Assembly (NCBI GenBank): GCA_905250115.1
Contig: CAJNOI010000144.1
Coordinates: forward strand, 168,807 to 232,806
Reading direction: 5' to 3'
Origin: Adineta steineri
Lineage: Eukaryota; Rotifera; Eurotatoria; Adinetida; Adinetidae
Length of the DNA: 64,000 nucleotides
Shown here one piece after another: positions 47,133 through 59,156 of this stretch. Every line of letters starts with the position of its first letter. Positions within the stretch are counted from its first letter, which is position 1. A model generated the notes under the pieces. That model searched no databases and was not told the origin of the DNA. It saw nothing but the letters and a program-made list of their open reading frames with translations. Position numbers and translations under genes: made by a program.

Positions 47133-50032
47133 ATGGAAAATTCTGGTTTTGTACGCGAAGAATCGTTTGTATCAATAAACGATAATCAACGTGATGTTAT
47201 TCAAGCTCATATCAACATGATTAATGCAACTGCTGATGTGATCGTACCATTAACTAATTGGCGTTCCAAATTCATAAAACTTTGGAATAATTATCAATGG
47301 CGTATGCGGTACTATTTTTACATTCACCTTAGTATTTTTTTTCTTAATACACTTTTATGTGGTATGATCGTATGGAATATTGAAAAACATAATATACCTT
47401 TTATTGACTGTTGGTTTATCAGTGCAACATGTGTATTTACTTGTGGATTACAAACATATGCATTTTCTTCATTTAGTTTATCATCACAAATTGTATTACT
47501 TATATTTACATTGATTTCTGGTAATTGTATTGAATGAAAGGAATGGTCGAAAAATCATTAAGTTTAATGCACGCTAGAAATGTCATAATACGGAAGTCCT
47601 TGTCACCTAGATTACGAATCTGATATCCGTTTGTCTAAATCTGATCCCTTTTGTATCGATTTTTCCCGTAGGGGGGGGGGGGGTATCCGGGTCTCAGTAG
47701 AGTAGTTTCATGAGGTTTCAAACACAAATACACAAAGTATTCAGAAACTTCCTGATACAAAAATGATCAGCGAAAAAAGCTCTACAAAGTTTGAGCGAAA
47801 AGAAAATTTTTCTGAGAAAATTTTGTGAATACTTCGTATATTTTATGTTTTACATCTCATGGAACTACCCAGTATCAGACTCAGGTATACTCCCTCCATG
47901 GGGAATCGCTGAAAAAAAAGGATCAGATCTAGACAAACGGATATCAGATTCGTGATCTAGGTGACAAGGACTTCCGTATTATGACATTTCTAGCGTGCAT
48001 TAAAACTAATGATTTTCGATCACCCCCTTTCTTAAAAATTATTTTCATTCAGGTATTACTGTCAGTACAATTCCGGCTATTTTTATTAAAATTTATTTAG
48101 TTAAAAAAAAAACAAAAAACCATTGAACAAGTACTATCATCATTGGAAATAGAGGATAATTCATTACATCTTCGACATATTATTCGTCAAAATTTAAATA
48201 ATAATCATTTAAATAAATATATTCAATCATTACCTAATCCGCATGATCTTCATATCAAAGCTTATATTATCTTAATTGTAGTTATTCTTTCGGCTTGTAT
48301 TACTATTTATCTTTCTTCATTTCTTGCAATTGGTTTTTATTTAAAATATAATTATGATCCACAAGATTTGTTACAAGCAAATACAACAGTTGATCCATTT
48401 TATGCTTCGTTAGTTATTACACTTACTGGTTTTAATCAAAATGGACTTTCTGTTTGGTAAATATAGTAGAAGAATATATGTTTTAAAATGAAACAAAATT
48501 TTCTAGGTCAAATGGTGTTACTCTATTTGTCGATGATGTTTTTATGAATATCATAATCATGATTATTGTTATGTCAGGAACATCTCTATTTCCAGCTATT
48601 CTTCGTGGAATTGTTGATCTACTTAAATATCTCGTACCGTAAATATTAATTTATTCTGTATCTAATAATACTTTCATTAATTATGTTTCTGTCTCTACTT
48701 TTAGATGGCGATATAAAATTTTTTTTGATTATATTTTACTAAACAATCATCGTTTGTCAACTGTTATTTATCCATCGATTCAAACACGATTATATGTGAC
48801 TATTACGATTTTATTACAAATATGTAAGTAGATATATATGACAAAATATAATTTTTCTCATAATTAAATTCTAGTGGGAGTTACTGTAGCATTGATACTT
48901 GATTTAAATAATACAAATTTATCTATGTATGAAAACGGTCAACGATTTATGATATTTATGTTTCAAACAGTTAATACTCGTTTTGGAGGTATTTTTATAA
49001 TCATTTGAATTTCAAATCTCATACAAAAAAATATTATCGTATATCTTTTACAGGTTATGCAACAATTAATATTAGTGAACTTAGTGCAGCAACTTTGCTT
49101 GTCTTTGTTCTGTTAATGAGTATCAAACCTCAGATGGTATATTTATTGTTTAGATTTTATTATGAATATTTGACTTTTACATTAGTTTTTTTTTATAGTT
49201 ATGTGCAATAAATGAAACACCATTTGAAATGGAATGGGTTCTACTACAAACGCAACAAATACTTGAAAATAATATTTTGGATAATAGTCGACGTTCTAGC
49301 GGAGAAATATTCTTGCCATTTCATCGAATGAAACATTATCTCTTGCGACAAGGTTCAATAACAAAAGCACAAGCTAAAACTTATTATGCAACAATGATGC
49401 GAACAAATCAAGCCGAAGCTGCTATTGATGAATACAATGGAAAGCGTTATCAACAACGTTTCAATACTTCATCTATTAACAAAAATAATTCAATGAGAGA
49501 AATTGATGATAATAGTACTAATCACAATCATATTTCTCTTCTTCGCATGAGACTTCATTTGATTATTTTTTGTCGACACTTCATACTTAGTTTATTCAGC
49601 CTTATTACATCGACTCGAACGTGGTTATTTATCGCTGTTTTTCTTATTTGTGCTTTTGAATCATCTAAAGTAATACCTAGTAATCCAAGTATCACAGTAT
49701 TTCGTATAATATTTGAAGTTATAAGTGCTTTTGGTGGTTGTGGTCTTTCAATGGGTTTTTCCAGTTTATCACCAAGTCTTGCTGCTGTACTTACTATACC
49801 AAGTAAAATAGTACTTATATTGGTAATGTGTATGGGTAGACATCGAGGTTTACTCGATTCGATGAAAGATCAAGAAGAAATTGAATGTAATGCTGAAACA
49901 TTAATTCATAGTTGGCACCAACTTGCCATTTATAAATATGATCAGGAAAATAGAATGAATATGGATAAACAAATATCAACGGTATCAATTACAGTTACTG
50001 CACCCACACCACCATTATCTACTCGATTTTAA
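47133..50032 (+). CDS. Trk/HKT-type potassium (or sodium) transporter
   Basis: Seven exons: 47133-47520, 48053-48456, 48507-48638, 48705-48823, 48875-48988, 49054-49136, 49199-50032; about 690 aa. The four pore-loop repeats of the Trk/HKT fold are visible: SATCVFTCGLQTYAF, LTGFNQNGLSVWSNG, QTVNTRFGGYATINI and SAFGGCGLSMGF, each with the filter Gly, followed by MCMGRHRGLL, close to the fungal GRxRGLP signature. It moves K+ and/or Na+ across a membrane. Animals normally lack this family, while fungi, plants and bacteria have it, so horizontal transfer is likely. In exon 2 the frame shifts by one extra base inside A-runs near 48100-48118 (after IFIKIYLVKK, before TIEQVLSSLE); a homopolymer sequencing error is the simplest reading. 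Intron 1 holds an inserted element. Confidence 0.85.
47536..48031. mobile_element. Long-TIR element inside intron 1 of the Trk gene (~496 bp)
   Basis: About 105 bp at each end are near-identical inverted repeats, including TAATGCACGCTAGAAATGTC and GGAAGTCCTTGTCACCTAGA in both arms. The outermost sequence is GAAAGG. The middle has a run of about 14 G (near 47673-47686) and no coding frame. No clear target duplication was found. The insertion accounts for an intron of 532 bases, against 50-70 for the other introns of this gene. Confidence 0.85.
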
Positions 50033-50363
50033 TATTAGTCTTGTTAGTTCTATATAGATTGTAGTTAATAAATATCTAAATATTTTCTTAATCAATAAAA
50101 TTCAAAAAAAATTGTTCATCACTTTTACATAATTCTTTATTAATAGTACAGTTTCAATTGTTATTGTTATTAACAATTCAATATTGGATTTTATTCATCG
50201 AGTAAAATCATTTTTTTTTCTAATTCATTTCAGAAAATTTGTTATTTGATATAAATGACAAAAAAAATCATAAACAAAGAAAATATTAACTGAAAAGATC
50301 TATTGGATTGTAATTATGCATAATTTTCTCAAGTTTATTTAGTATCGATCAAAGCTGGTTTCA
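50033..50363. other. 3' flank of the Trk gene, AT-rich
   Basis: AATAAA-like poly(A) signals soon after the stop; nothing else seen. Confidence 0.45.
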
Positions 50364-50424
50364 CTTGAGGGTGGGTGTGGGTGAGATTTTGGATGTTGCT
50401 CGTTATGTCACACTCATCCTCAAG
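50364..50424. repeat. TGTGGG-type hairpin with CTTGAGG ends
   Basis: Begins CTTGAGGGTGGGTGTGGGTG and ends TCACACTCATCCTCAAG. This is a clean 61-bp member that shows the family's likely termini, CTTGAGG...CCTCAAG. Confidence 0.8.
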
Positions 50425-50598
50425 ATTTTTTCTTTATTAACTATAATAAAAATTTTACCGTGCTAATGAAATCTTGAATAAGTATTCTTTCGATGTTTTC
50501 AAACCATACCGTTCGTTTGTTATAGGTCTATCATACTTGAAAATTATGTTAAATAAAAATAAAGATAAAAAGATTTTTATGTCTCTCAATTAATATAA

Positions 50599-50898
50599 GG
50601 GTGTCATTTAAGTGATCAGTAGAATAAATGAAACGGTCAGTAATTAATTTGATAGGCCCATAATAAAATTTAAACGATCAGTAAATAAAATGAAACGGAA
50701 AGTAAAAAACTATAAACTTGTGTAAAGATGGTCTACTTTTCTTTTTTTTTTACTGACAAAAATCATATTTTTTCACTGCTACTTCCACAAAATCTACTAA
50801 CCACTTTTGAATTGTTTACTGATTTTTTTTGAAAACTGACCAATTAATATATTTACTGTGATATTTCAATAATTTTACTGACCGCAAAACATATTCCC
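50599..50898. mobile_element. MITE with 9-bp target duplication (300 bp)
   Basis: Starts GGGTGTCATTTAAGTGATCA and ends GACCGCAAAACATATTCCC. The ends are only partly inverted (GGG...GATCAGTA against TACTGACC...CCC). The exact 9-bp repeat TTAATATAA flanks it at 50590-50598 and 50899-50907. Inside the left arm, units like GATCAGTAAATAAAATGAAA occur two to three times. No coding frame. The 9-bp duplication fits Mutator-type mobilisation. Confidence 0.75.
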
Positions 50899-50907
50899 TT
50901 AATATAA

Positions 50908-52007
50908 TCATCTGAATTAATTGATAATTTTTAATTTTTTTTAATATTATATGAATTTGTCTAGTTATTAGAATATATTTTGTCTTTAGAACTCATAATT
51001 AAACAGAATTTTAGTAGCTTGTTTTTTTTATGAATATTATAAGTAGAATTACCTCTAATACAACAATGATAAAAATATATATCTCCGATACAGTACAAAC
51101 AGTTTTTTGTGCACAATAGTATACATCGAAAGATATGCTTGATTAAACAGAAAAAAAACTCGTGATCAATATATATAATATATTCTTCATTCTATTACCC
51201 ATTGGTGAAACACACAATATATTTATTATCAATACAAAGTGTATTCTTTGTCTCTCAAAAAAAAATAATCCAAAAGATTCGATATTATATTTGATTACTA
51301 TACATGAATTATCATATTCAATATTTATAATTAAAGTCTGTATAGTTTTTATTTCTATCGAAGTTTAATTTGATAGTTTACAAGTCTTTCAGTTTTTTAA
51401 CTTATGTAAAAAAATGTCGTTTAGAAGTAAATATATACTATGCTTGTATTTTCATATTGAAATATTACTACGAATTTTGTTATTAATGAAAATTTCGAAA
51501 TATTGTTATTGGGTGAGGCAATTCATTAATCAAACGTGATATTTTTTATTTGATCTTTCATGACAAATCGTATAGAAATAAGAATGAATATTTAATCTAT
51601 TATATACCTTGCACAATAAATATAACGTCATTTTATGCATGTATATTCGTTACGTATATTCATATGACGAAAGTTTTGTTTTTATTTCTTAGTTAGTATA
51701 TGAGAAAAACAAAGCGTTTTATCGCTGAAGGTCTTAGCAAGGTACCCGACATGGGTACTCCGAAAATTATCAGTAATTATATTGATCTAGATTCTGCATT
51801 AACTATCCAGAACAGTATGTTTATTGAACAAATAATTAAAAAAAATTCTAGATGATTTTTTAACTGATTATTAGTCGAAAACATGCCAATCTTAATCATA
51901 AATTAAGAGCAGATTACCCTGAAAATCAAGAGTTAGGTTTGATCATCAGAATACTACAATTTTTTAAATAGAGTACTGTACAATAGTATCCAGTTGAGAA
52001 TTTGATT
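50908..52007. other. AT-rich intergenic stretch
   Basis: No gene supported; the frame at 51162-51368 is low-complexity. Confidence 0.45.
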
Positions 52008-52059
52008 AGGGATGTTACTTTATCTTTACTTTATAAAATAAAGATAAAGTGAATCTTTA
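52008..52059. mobile_element. Second copy of the AT-rich MITE, cut by an assembly gap
   Basis: AGGGATGTTACTTTATCTTT and the following bases match the left end of the element at 42897 almost exactly, up to the first N. The foldback structure probably caused the assembly break. Confidence 0.85.
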
Positions 52060-52159
52060 NNNNNNNNNNNNNNNNNNNNNNNNNNNNNNNNNNNNNNNNN
52101 NNNNNNNNNNNNNNNNNNNNNNNNNNNNNNNNNNNNNNNNNNNNNNNNNNNNNNNNNNN
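52060..52159. other. Assembly gap (100 N)
   Basis: A run of exactly 100 N, a conventional size for an unknown gap. It begins inside a foldback MITE. Confidence 0.99.
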
Positions 52160-52278
52160 ATATCTTTTTCAAGATCTTTAGGTTCTGCATAACAAAATGG
52201 AGCTGGATCTTTTAGAAGTTCGCGATAGTGAATGTTGAGACGTTTGACAAAAGTCATGTGGACAAGATCGGGAATAAT
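52160..52278 (-). CDS. Partial exon, possibly ubiquitin-conjugating-like
   Basis: After a TTTTAG acceptor (52282-52279) the frame reads MTFVKRLNIHYRELLKDP and APFCYAEPKDLEKD up to the gap. A Lys/Arg-Leu helix followed by a Pro/Cys/Ala segment recalls the N-terminus of E2 enzymes (RLxKEL...DPPxxCxAxP), but the catalytic region would lie in or past the gap, so this is weak. Upstream exons were not found. Confidence 0.3.
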
Positions 52279-52281
52279 CTA

Positions 52282-53133
52282 AAAGAGATGATTATTGACA
52301 ACAAAAAATAATTAAACGAAAATCCACTGAAACGTCTATGTAAAACGTCAAAAGTGTGTGGTTCCATCGGTCGTGGAAAAAAAAACCAAGATTTTTCGGT
52401 GAAATGGTGAATAAAATAATGTAAGTTGAGTTGACGATTGCATATGATTTATATGCATGAAGAAAAGAAAAAAACCCAGTGTGCGCAATTTGTTTTTATT
52501 TCTTTATCTGGAAAAAGCCAACATATGATTCACACATTGTAGAAGATTGTATTGACAAAGTTTACCAAATACTTCAAGTGACGAATAAATTTGTGGAGAA
52601 TTATGCATTTTCTTTGAAAGAGGTAGGAAGTTCATGTAATAGACAGTACCAACATTGTGCTCTTTTCTTCCTTCTTGACTCATTTCTCTATTTGAGAGTG
52701 TGGGTGCAGGTGAGTATCTTTGAGAAAGATCATACACACACCCACACCTACACCTTCAAACTACACGCAACATGTCATAACAATGAGTCACAAAGGTAGT
52801 CATCAATGTTATGCTCTCTGATATCTTTAACTAATCAATAATAAATATGATAGATGGCGTGTCTCACTGAAATACGTAGTAATAATAGTCAGATTAGTAA
52901 TAAGATATTAAAAGATCTACACAAATATTCTCTTCTATGTATAGCATATGGAGTTATATTTTATTTTGTATGAGAAAAAATGAAGATAATAATGTTGGAG
53001 TATAGAAGATTGATATGAATGTAGAAGAGGTGTAATTTCAATGCGGCGTATATATTTATTTTCCCAGGATTAGCAAATAAAAATATAATAAAAAAAACGA
53101 AGACAAAATCAATATAGTTTGCCAAAAACTATC
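52282..53133. other. Intergenic with a hairpin repeat
   Basis: Contains a TGTGGG-type inverted repeat at 52691-52760 (TTTGAGAGTGTGGGTGCAGG on the left, CCCACACCTACACCTTCAAA on the right). No gene supported. Confidence 0.55.
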
Positions 53134-56100
53134 CTATTCCCAATATACTTGATATTCATACTGACCAGAATTGATATAAACTATCATCACACCAGTTTCG
53201 ACTTCATTTTCGATATTATGTCTTTCAGTCAAGAGTTTCGGATCTATCGGCCAAATTACTTCATTGCCTTCGATTAATCGGACGCATCGAGCTCCGGAAA
53301 ATAATGGTTCAAATATAACTCGAGCTTGTGTATTGGCTGGAATAGTCAAACGAAATCGAATCGAATTCGATACCAAGTCCGGTTCATCACGAGTATATGC
53401 TACATGAACAAGACCATGTAAAGTGCTCAATTGACAATCAACTTTGCGTAAAAGATGTTTTTTACTCTCAGACGCCATGCGTGGTCGAATAACAATTGTG
53501 TTCGAAGTAAATTCAATACCTGCTAAATGAGAATAGAACCAAGCACCGATACTTCCGTACATGATATGATTTCGTGAATTCATTTCTGGTCCTTCGAACG
53601 GTGCATTCCAAATCTCCCAGAGAGCTGTAGCATTCTCATATGGATTATTGGACATGTAACCATAGGATGGATAAGTAATAGATGATATTAATTCAAGAGC
53701 TAAATCATGATATCCATTATCAGATAGAAGTGGATAGAGCTGAGCCGTGCCAATAATTCCTGTTGCGACATGATTATTTTTTTGAGTAATGTCAGATACT
53801 AGATGTTCAAGCACGAGACTACGAATATTGCTCGGTACGACGTTTGGAAGAGCTAGTGCAAGTATTTGTGATGTTTGAGTCCCATCAGCATAGAAATGAG
53901 ATGTACTATTGAAAAATACTCGATGAAATTCTTCGGCTAATTGTTGGTATAATTCCATATAATTATGTGTATCATTGGTATAACCGAGGATTTGAGACAT
54001 ATTGATCAACAATGAAATATCATGCATAAATGCAAATGATGAAGTAAGAGATTCATTTGCTCTTGGTTGAGGTGCAGGTGGAACCCAGTCACCATAGCTG
54101 TAAAAAAGATTGGCTAAACCTGTCGATTTGTAAGCATTATAAACGCTTTCTACATATAAGCGAATGTTTGAATAAAAACTAGAGAGTATTTGAACATCAT
54201 TATAGTGACGATAAAGTTGCCAAGCGATAGTTGGTAGAGCAGTACCCCAATTAGGATCAGCTGGAAAATCTCCATCGCTGAACGGTACTGTATCAGGTAC
54301 AGCACCGTCAGTTCCTTGAGTATTCACAATCGAATGAAGAAAATTGATATATAATTTAATTAAATCAAAATTGTACAACGCTTCATTAACCGTCAATGCT
54401 GCATCACCCAACCATCCTTTTCGTTCTTCACGTTGAGGACTAATTAGAAAAAGAAACTCAATAGACGAAAATATCAATGATCCATTATTCTTACCAATCT
54501 GTAGGCAATGACATAAGATTATTCAATTGACTCCATTGAATATTATGCTGAATTTGATTGATTATTGGATTACTTGAAATAAAATGACCTTTTAATGTTG
54601 TCTCACTATGAACAACAAGACATTCGACATCGTCGACAGTCATAGAATTCGGTGCGTTAATGATGGAAACATAGCGAAAGCCATGATAAGTGAAACTAGT
54701 ACAAAAGAGAAAATTAAAGAATATAAAAACAACTAACATACGTTGGTTCGTAAATTTCACCGGCTGGATCTCCATGTAGTACATAGGTATCCGATTGAGT
54801 GGCACCAAGGAGATTTTCAGTATAGACTTCCCCATATGAACGACTAAATATAATCATAAACATGAAACATAATGACAATTACTTACTTCGTAGTGGCAAT
54901 TGACGGAGTCAAAATTTCTCCATGACGAATATAAACGCCTACACCACGTGCACCGTAAAATCTAAAACGACACCACCCAGCCATATTTTGAGCCAAATCG
55001 AATACTTGAACACCTATTACATGATTATATAATAGCAATAATATTTTTATCTATAAAATTCAATTACCTATAGTTGGTGACCATACTGCAATTGGTTTTA
55101 GTATACCACCATCAGTTAACATAGCACCTTGGATATGACCAATATCATTAGCTGACAAATATCCACCGATCAGTGTAGAAGTTACTTCAAAATGTAATGC
55201 ATCAGATCCAGCACGAATTGGTGGCATATCTTGCATGACAACTTGACCATGTAATGATTCATTGATTGGAGATGACATCAATTCTGCTGGTATCCATAAT
55301 GAGAGTAAATCAGTGAATCCTACTCGAGACCAATTGAGACGATCACTGCGACTATCAACAAATTCTCCATTGTAGATACTATCATGTAAAATACTATTTT
55401 GACGACCTATCCAAGTCGAATCACTGTAGACATGCATTTCCTCACCGTTATCAAATAATATTTGCAAAAAGAAGATGAAACGAGGAGGACCTGAAAAAAG
55501 TCTGAACATGTAGATAATGCATTTTCTTGAGTAAAGTTAATTAGAGGAGGAGTATGTCTGTCATTCTTCTCCTTTTCTTATGAAAATTCTATTTACCATA
55601 GTTTGGTTCGGGTGCTACTGGAGGTGTGTATTGTTCTTGACCGTACCAACCATTACCTAATCTAACACCTACGGCATTCATACCAGACTAAATTTAACAC
55701 AGAATGAATTTGTTGTATCAAAAATCATTTTATACAAACTTTGATAGTCGCCGATAGATCAAACGAAACTAATAATGTACGTTTTTCATAAACTGTCCAG
55801 CCTGGATCTAATTTACGACTTATATCTACTTTATCTCCATTTACATACAGTTCATAATAACCAAGTCCGGATATGTAAACTACAGCTGATTGAATTGGAC
55901 TACTATTCGATATTTGAAATTCTTTACGTAATTCATTCATATTGATCTGATTTGAACCGATCCACATTAGACTATCATTTTTGCTCAGTATATATGAATG
56001 AATATTAAACATAAATGTTCGAAAATGTATCCAATTTGTCCATGGACTTGTTTGATTCGATTGTGTTGTCCAAATTCGCAAACGGAATTGATAAAAAGTG

Positions 56101-56405
56101 GCTGATTGCAGATCATCGAATCCCATATAAGATACATGAATTGAGTGACTTGACATCACTTGTTTGCTATCCCATTGATCGTTACGTGATTTTATTTGTA
56201 GTTGATAGGCTACTTGTAATACATTTCGTTCTGTTTCCAACATTGCTATTTTCCATGAAAATCGAGGACGTGCAGTATTGATTATTAGATCTTTTGTTGT
56301 ATCAACTTTATAATGATCCACACGGATATCGTATGGAGCAGTAGGCAGTCGAGATGCAGAATTTGCTGCGATGCAAGCAACAACAAGTATATAATAACAA
56401 AACAT
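53134..56405 (-). CDS. Alpha-L-rhamnosidase, GH78, copy 2 (intact)
   Basis: Seven exons: 56405-55740, 55687-55597, 55490-55068, 55013-54887, 54843-54742, 54695-54495, 54439-53134; 971 aa, uninterrupted. Same domain order as copy 1: PRFSWKI Ig-like domain, SGMNAVGVRLGNGWYG, VFDLAQNMAGW, alpha/alpha barrel and C-terminal beta domain. All six introns fall at the same places and phases as in copy 1, and exons 4-6 have identical lengths, so the introns predate the duplication. The active-site motif reads TDCPQREERKGWLGDA: the Asp before the presumed catalytic Glu is Glu here, while the Glu itself and the final GD are kept. A signal peptide (MFCYYILVVACIA) implies secretion. Likely horizontally acquired; expected to release L-rhamnose from ingested glycans. 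Confidence 0.92.
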
Positions 56406-56977
56406 GTTGATTGAAAGAAGAAGAAAAATAAGAATGTTTGTCAAGCAACTTACTGTTATTTATATATGTCCACAATCATCTTATCGTTTCTATCTTACCT
56501 GAATCGGTATTATACTTCTTCATGGAGGACGTACAAAATTCTTACCCAGCAGAATTTTACATAAGGTACAAGATTCTGAATTCTGCTGACTAAGAATTTT
56601 GCAACTGCTGTCGAATACACAACATTTCTAGTGAAAACTCCCATAGAACTCCGAATTGTTGAGATCGGCTCCCAACTGAACATATTCAATTGATAATAAC
56701 TGTCAGATATCTTCATTTGTAGAGATACGTTTGCTTGTCAAATTTATCTGTTTTTATTTTATTTTTAGAATTACATTGTATCGATAATTCAGTGTAATAT
56801 ATCCCTCAGAAGACTTTGATTCAAAAATAAATATACTAAATTAACAGCATGTAGTCGTATTTTCCGTTTTATTTTGTCACAAAGGAAAAGATAACAATGT
56901 ACTCGTTGATATATGACGTATTCTCTTTATTTTAGAAAAAGTAAAAAAACAGAATTACACAATAAAAAAATGTATTA
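56406..56977. other. Intergenic, 5' side of rhamnosidase copy 2
   Basis: A small imperfect palindrome lies near 56540-56605 (CAGCAGAATTTT and AATTCTGCTG). The frame at 56510-56716 looks like chance. Confidence 0.4.
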
Positions 56978-59156
56978 TCATTCTGTAATATTCGCAATAG
57001 CACATTTCTTTTTTGAATGTTCTTTCCAACGAAGATTTATTTCAACAAATGCATAACACAACATACTAATGGATAAATAAACAAGAAGAAGAATAAGAGA
57101 AATTCGAATAGTTACATAACTGGAATACTACAAAAACAAAATAATGTAATTATTCATTTGAATTTCTATATATCAAAACTTACAGTATAAGTTATTACAA
57201 AACCAATTGATTTCCATAAGCGATATTTTGCTAAAGCATTTGAATCAGTTTCCGAATAAAGAACTGTATAAGTAGCTAAAATATAGAGAAATATTATGTT
57301 CAATTACTTTCACGCATGATAAGTATATTTTCATACCAATAACTTGTGTTTGCCAAATTGCATCTGCAATTCCCCAAAATCCAGCAATTACAAATAATAA
57401 AACCATTTGACTTGATTTTGGATCCCAAAGAAACATTAATATAATCATAGCATAATTAATTAAAGCAGCAATAATGAATATAAATATTCTTCCTGTATAT
57501 TTAACAAGACGTCCAACAATATAACTACTCAATGCTTGACATATTCCATTACATACCATAACAAGTCCAACATAGCTATACGAAAGTTTATAATTTTAAA
57601 AACAAAAAAAATAATATTTACCGAATACCAATAAGACAAGTTATAAAAGCCTAATGTAAAAGAAATATATCAATATTTTTAGTAAAATAGATTTATTTAC
57701 TCGAGTAAATTGTGCTGTTAAAAAAGCTGTTTCAATTGTTGTCCACATTGTAATTGGCATGAGAAGAAATTGATCAATATGTTTCCATTCTTTTAGTGAT
57801 AAAAGAACTTCAAGACTTTTTCTTAATAATTGTTTCATAGTTTCTAAATAATACAAACAAAAAATATCCAATTAAAAGAAAAAATTCTTTCGCACGCTTT
57901 TGAGTTAATGCAATTGGATCAAGTGCTAGAAATAAGAGTAACATTGATAATAAACCCATTCCAGTAAATATTCCACAAAGAATATAACGCTTTTAAAAAA
58001 TAAAATGCGACTAATTGATTTTATTTAAAAGGTATAATATTTTACTGTTGTATCATCTACATTTTGAGTTCTATTTGTTGGTGAAGCTAATTTAGGATTA
58101 AAATGAATTCCACAATTAATTTTTTGTGCACCACCAGATTGATTAAGTACAAAATATGATATTAGATTACCCCAAATTGTATTTGTACCAAATAGTGCAA
58201 AAAATATACCAAAAAATAAACTAACTGATATTTCATGCGCTTGATTTTTATGCTGGGAATGATAACGAGCTATTTGATTAAGATATGTAGCTTTTGCTGT
58301 CCATAATGGAGCACCAGCTGACCCAACAAGAGTTGCACCTGAAAGAAACACAATATTAAGGTTGTAAGATATGCCTTTCGGTTAACGAGTTGTATATCAC
58401 AACAGAAATTTAAAAAAATATTCTTTAAATCACGATAGAGAGTTTTTACTATGAATATTTGTATATAGAAAAGTATATATCGGCACTTCACAATAAAAGT
58501 GTCCATGTTTAATGATTGAGATAAGAAAAAAAATGATTTCATAATGTTCCTATAACTTTCATACTGAAAATATAAAACAGAAATTCTGCTATAAAATACT
58601 TGAAGATAAAAACGAAAATAATTTTCAATTATCTCTTACTGATATACATAAGTACTGGTAAAGGTTTTATATTAGCAGCTATATAAAATATATAACCAAT
58701 TGCAGCAATAATTATCGCATATTTAAGACCAAATAAATCCATACAAACACCAATAAGAACTAAAGAACTAAACTAATATAAATGAAAATTTATTGTTAAA
58801 TAAAAATTTGTTTCAAAAGTTAATTTACTTACGATAAAAAACGAATAAGTTATAATCAAAGAATTAACACCAATATTATTTTTTGTATTTAAACTTGATT
58901 GAAGTGTTACCATACCATTATAAGCCGTAAATAAAAGAACAAAAGAGATAGACAGTACTAGTAAATTTTTATAAATTTTTTGAATTGAAAATATTGGTAT
59001 TGTATTATTTGCAATAGTTTGTTGATTATCAAATGTTGTAGATTTTGATAGATCTATAGTTGCAATAGCTGCATTAGTTTGATCTTCACTAGTTGAACTA
59101 ATACGAGATAATTTTCGAGGTAATGTGTTAAGTTCATCTATATTATTGTCGATCAT
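56978..59156 (-). CDS. UNC-93-like major facilitator superfamily protein
   Basis: Nine exons: 59156-58833, 58772-58640, 58338-58046, 57989-57896, 57843-57701, 57650-57622, 57575-57337, 57275-57184, 57127-56978; 498 aa, all in phase. A polar N-terminus of about 60 residues precedes the first TM, which has the family hallmark LLFTAYNGMVTLQSSLN. Others are GAPLWTAKATYLNQIA (GxxLWxxQGxYL in UNC-93) and GFWGIADAIWQTQV. About 11-12 TM segments. UNC-93 proteins regulate two-pore potassium channels in worms and traffic Toll-like receptors (UNC93B1) in vertebrates; this looks closer to the broadly conserved UNC93A branch, whose transport role is unclear. The exon 4 donor (C|GTGCG) is weak. No damage seen. 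Confidence 0.88.
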
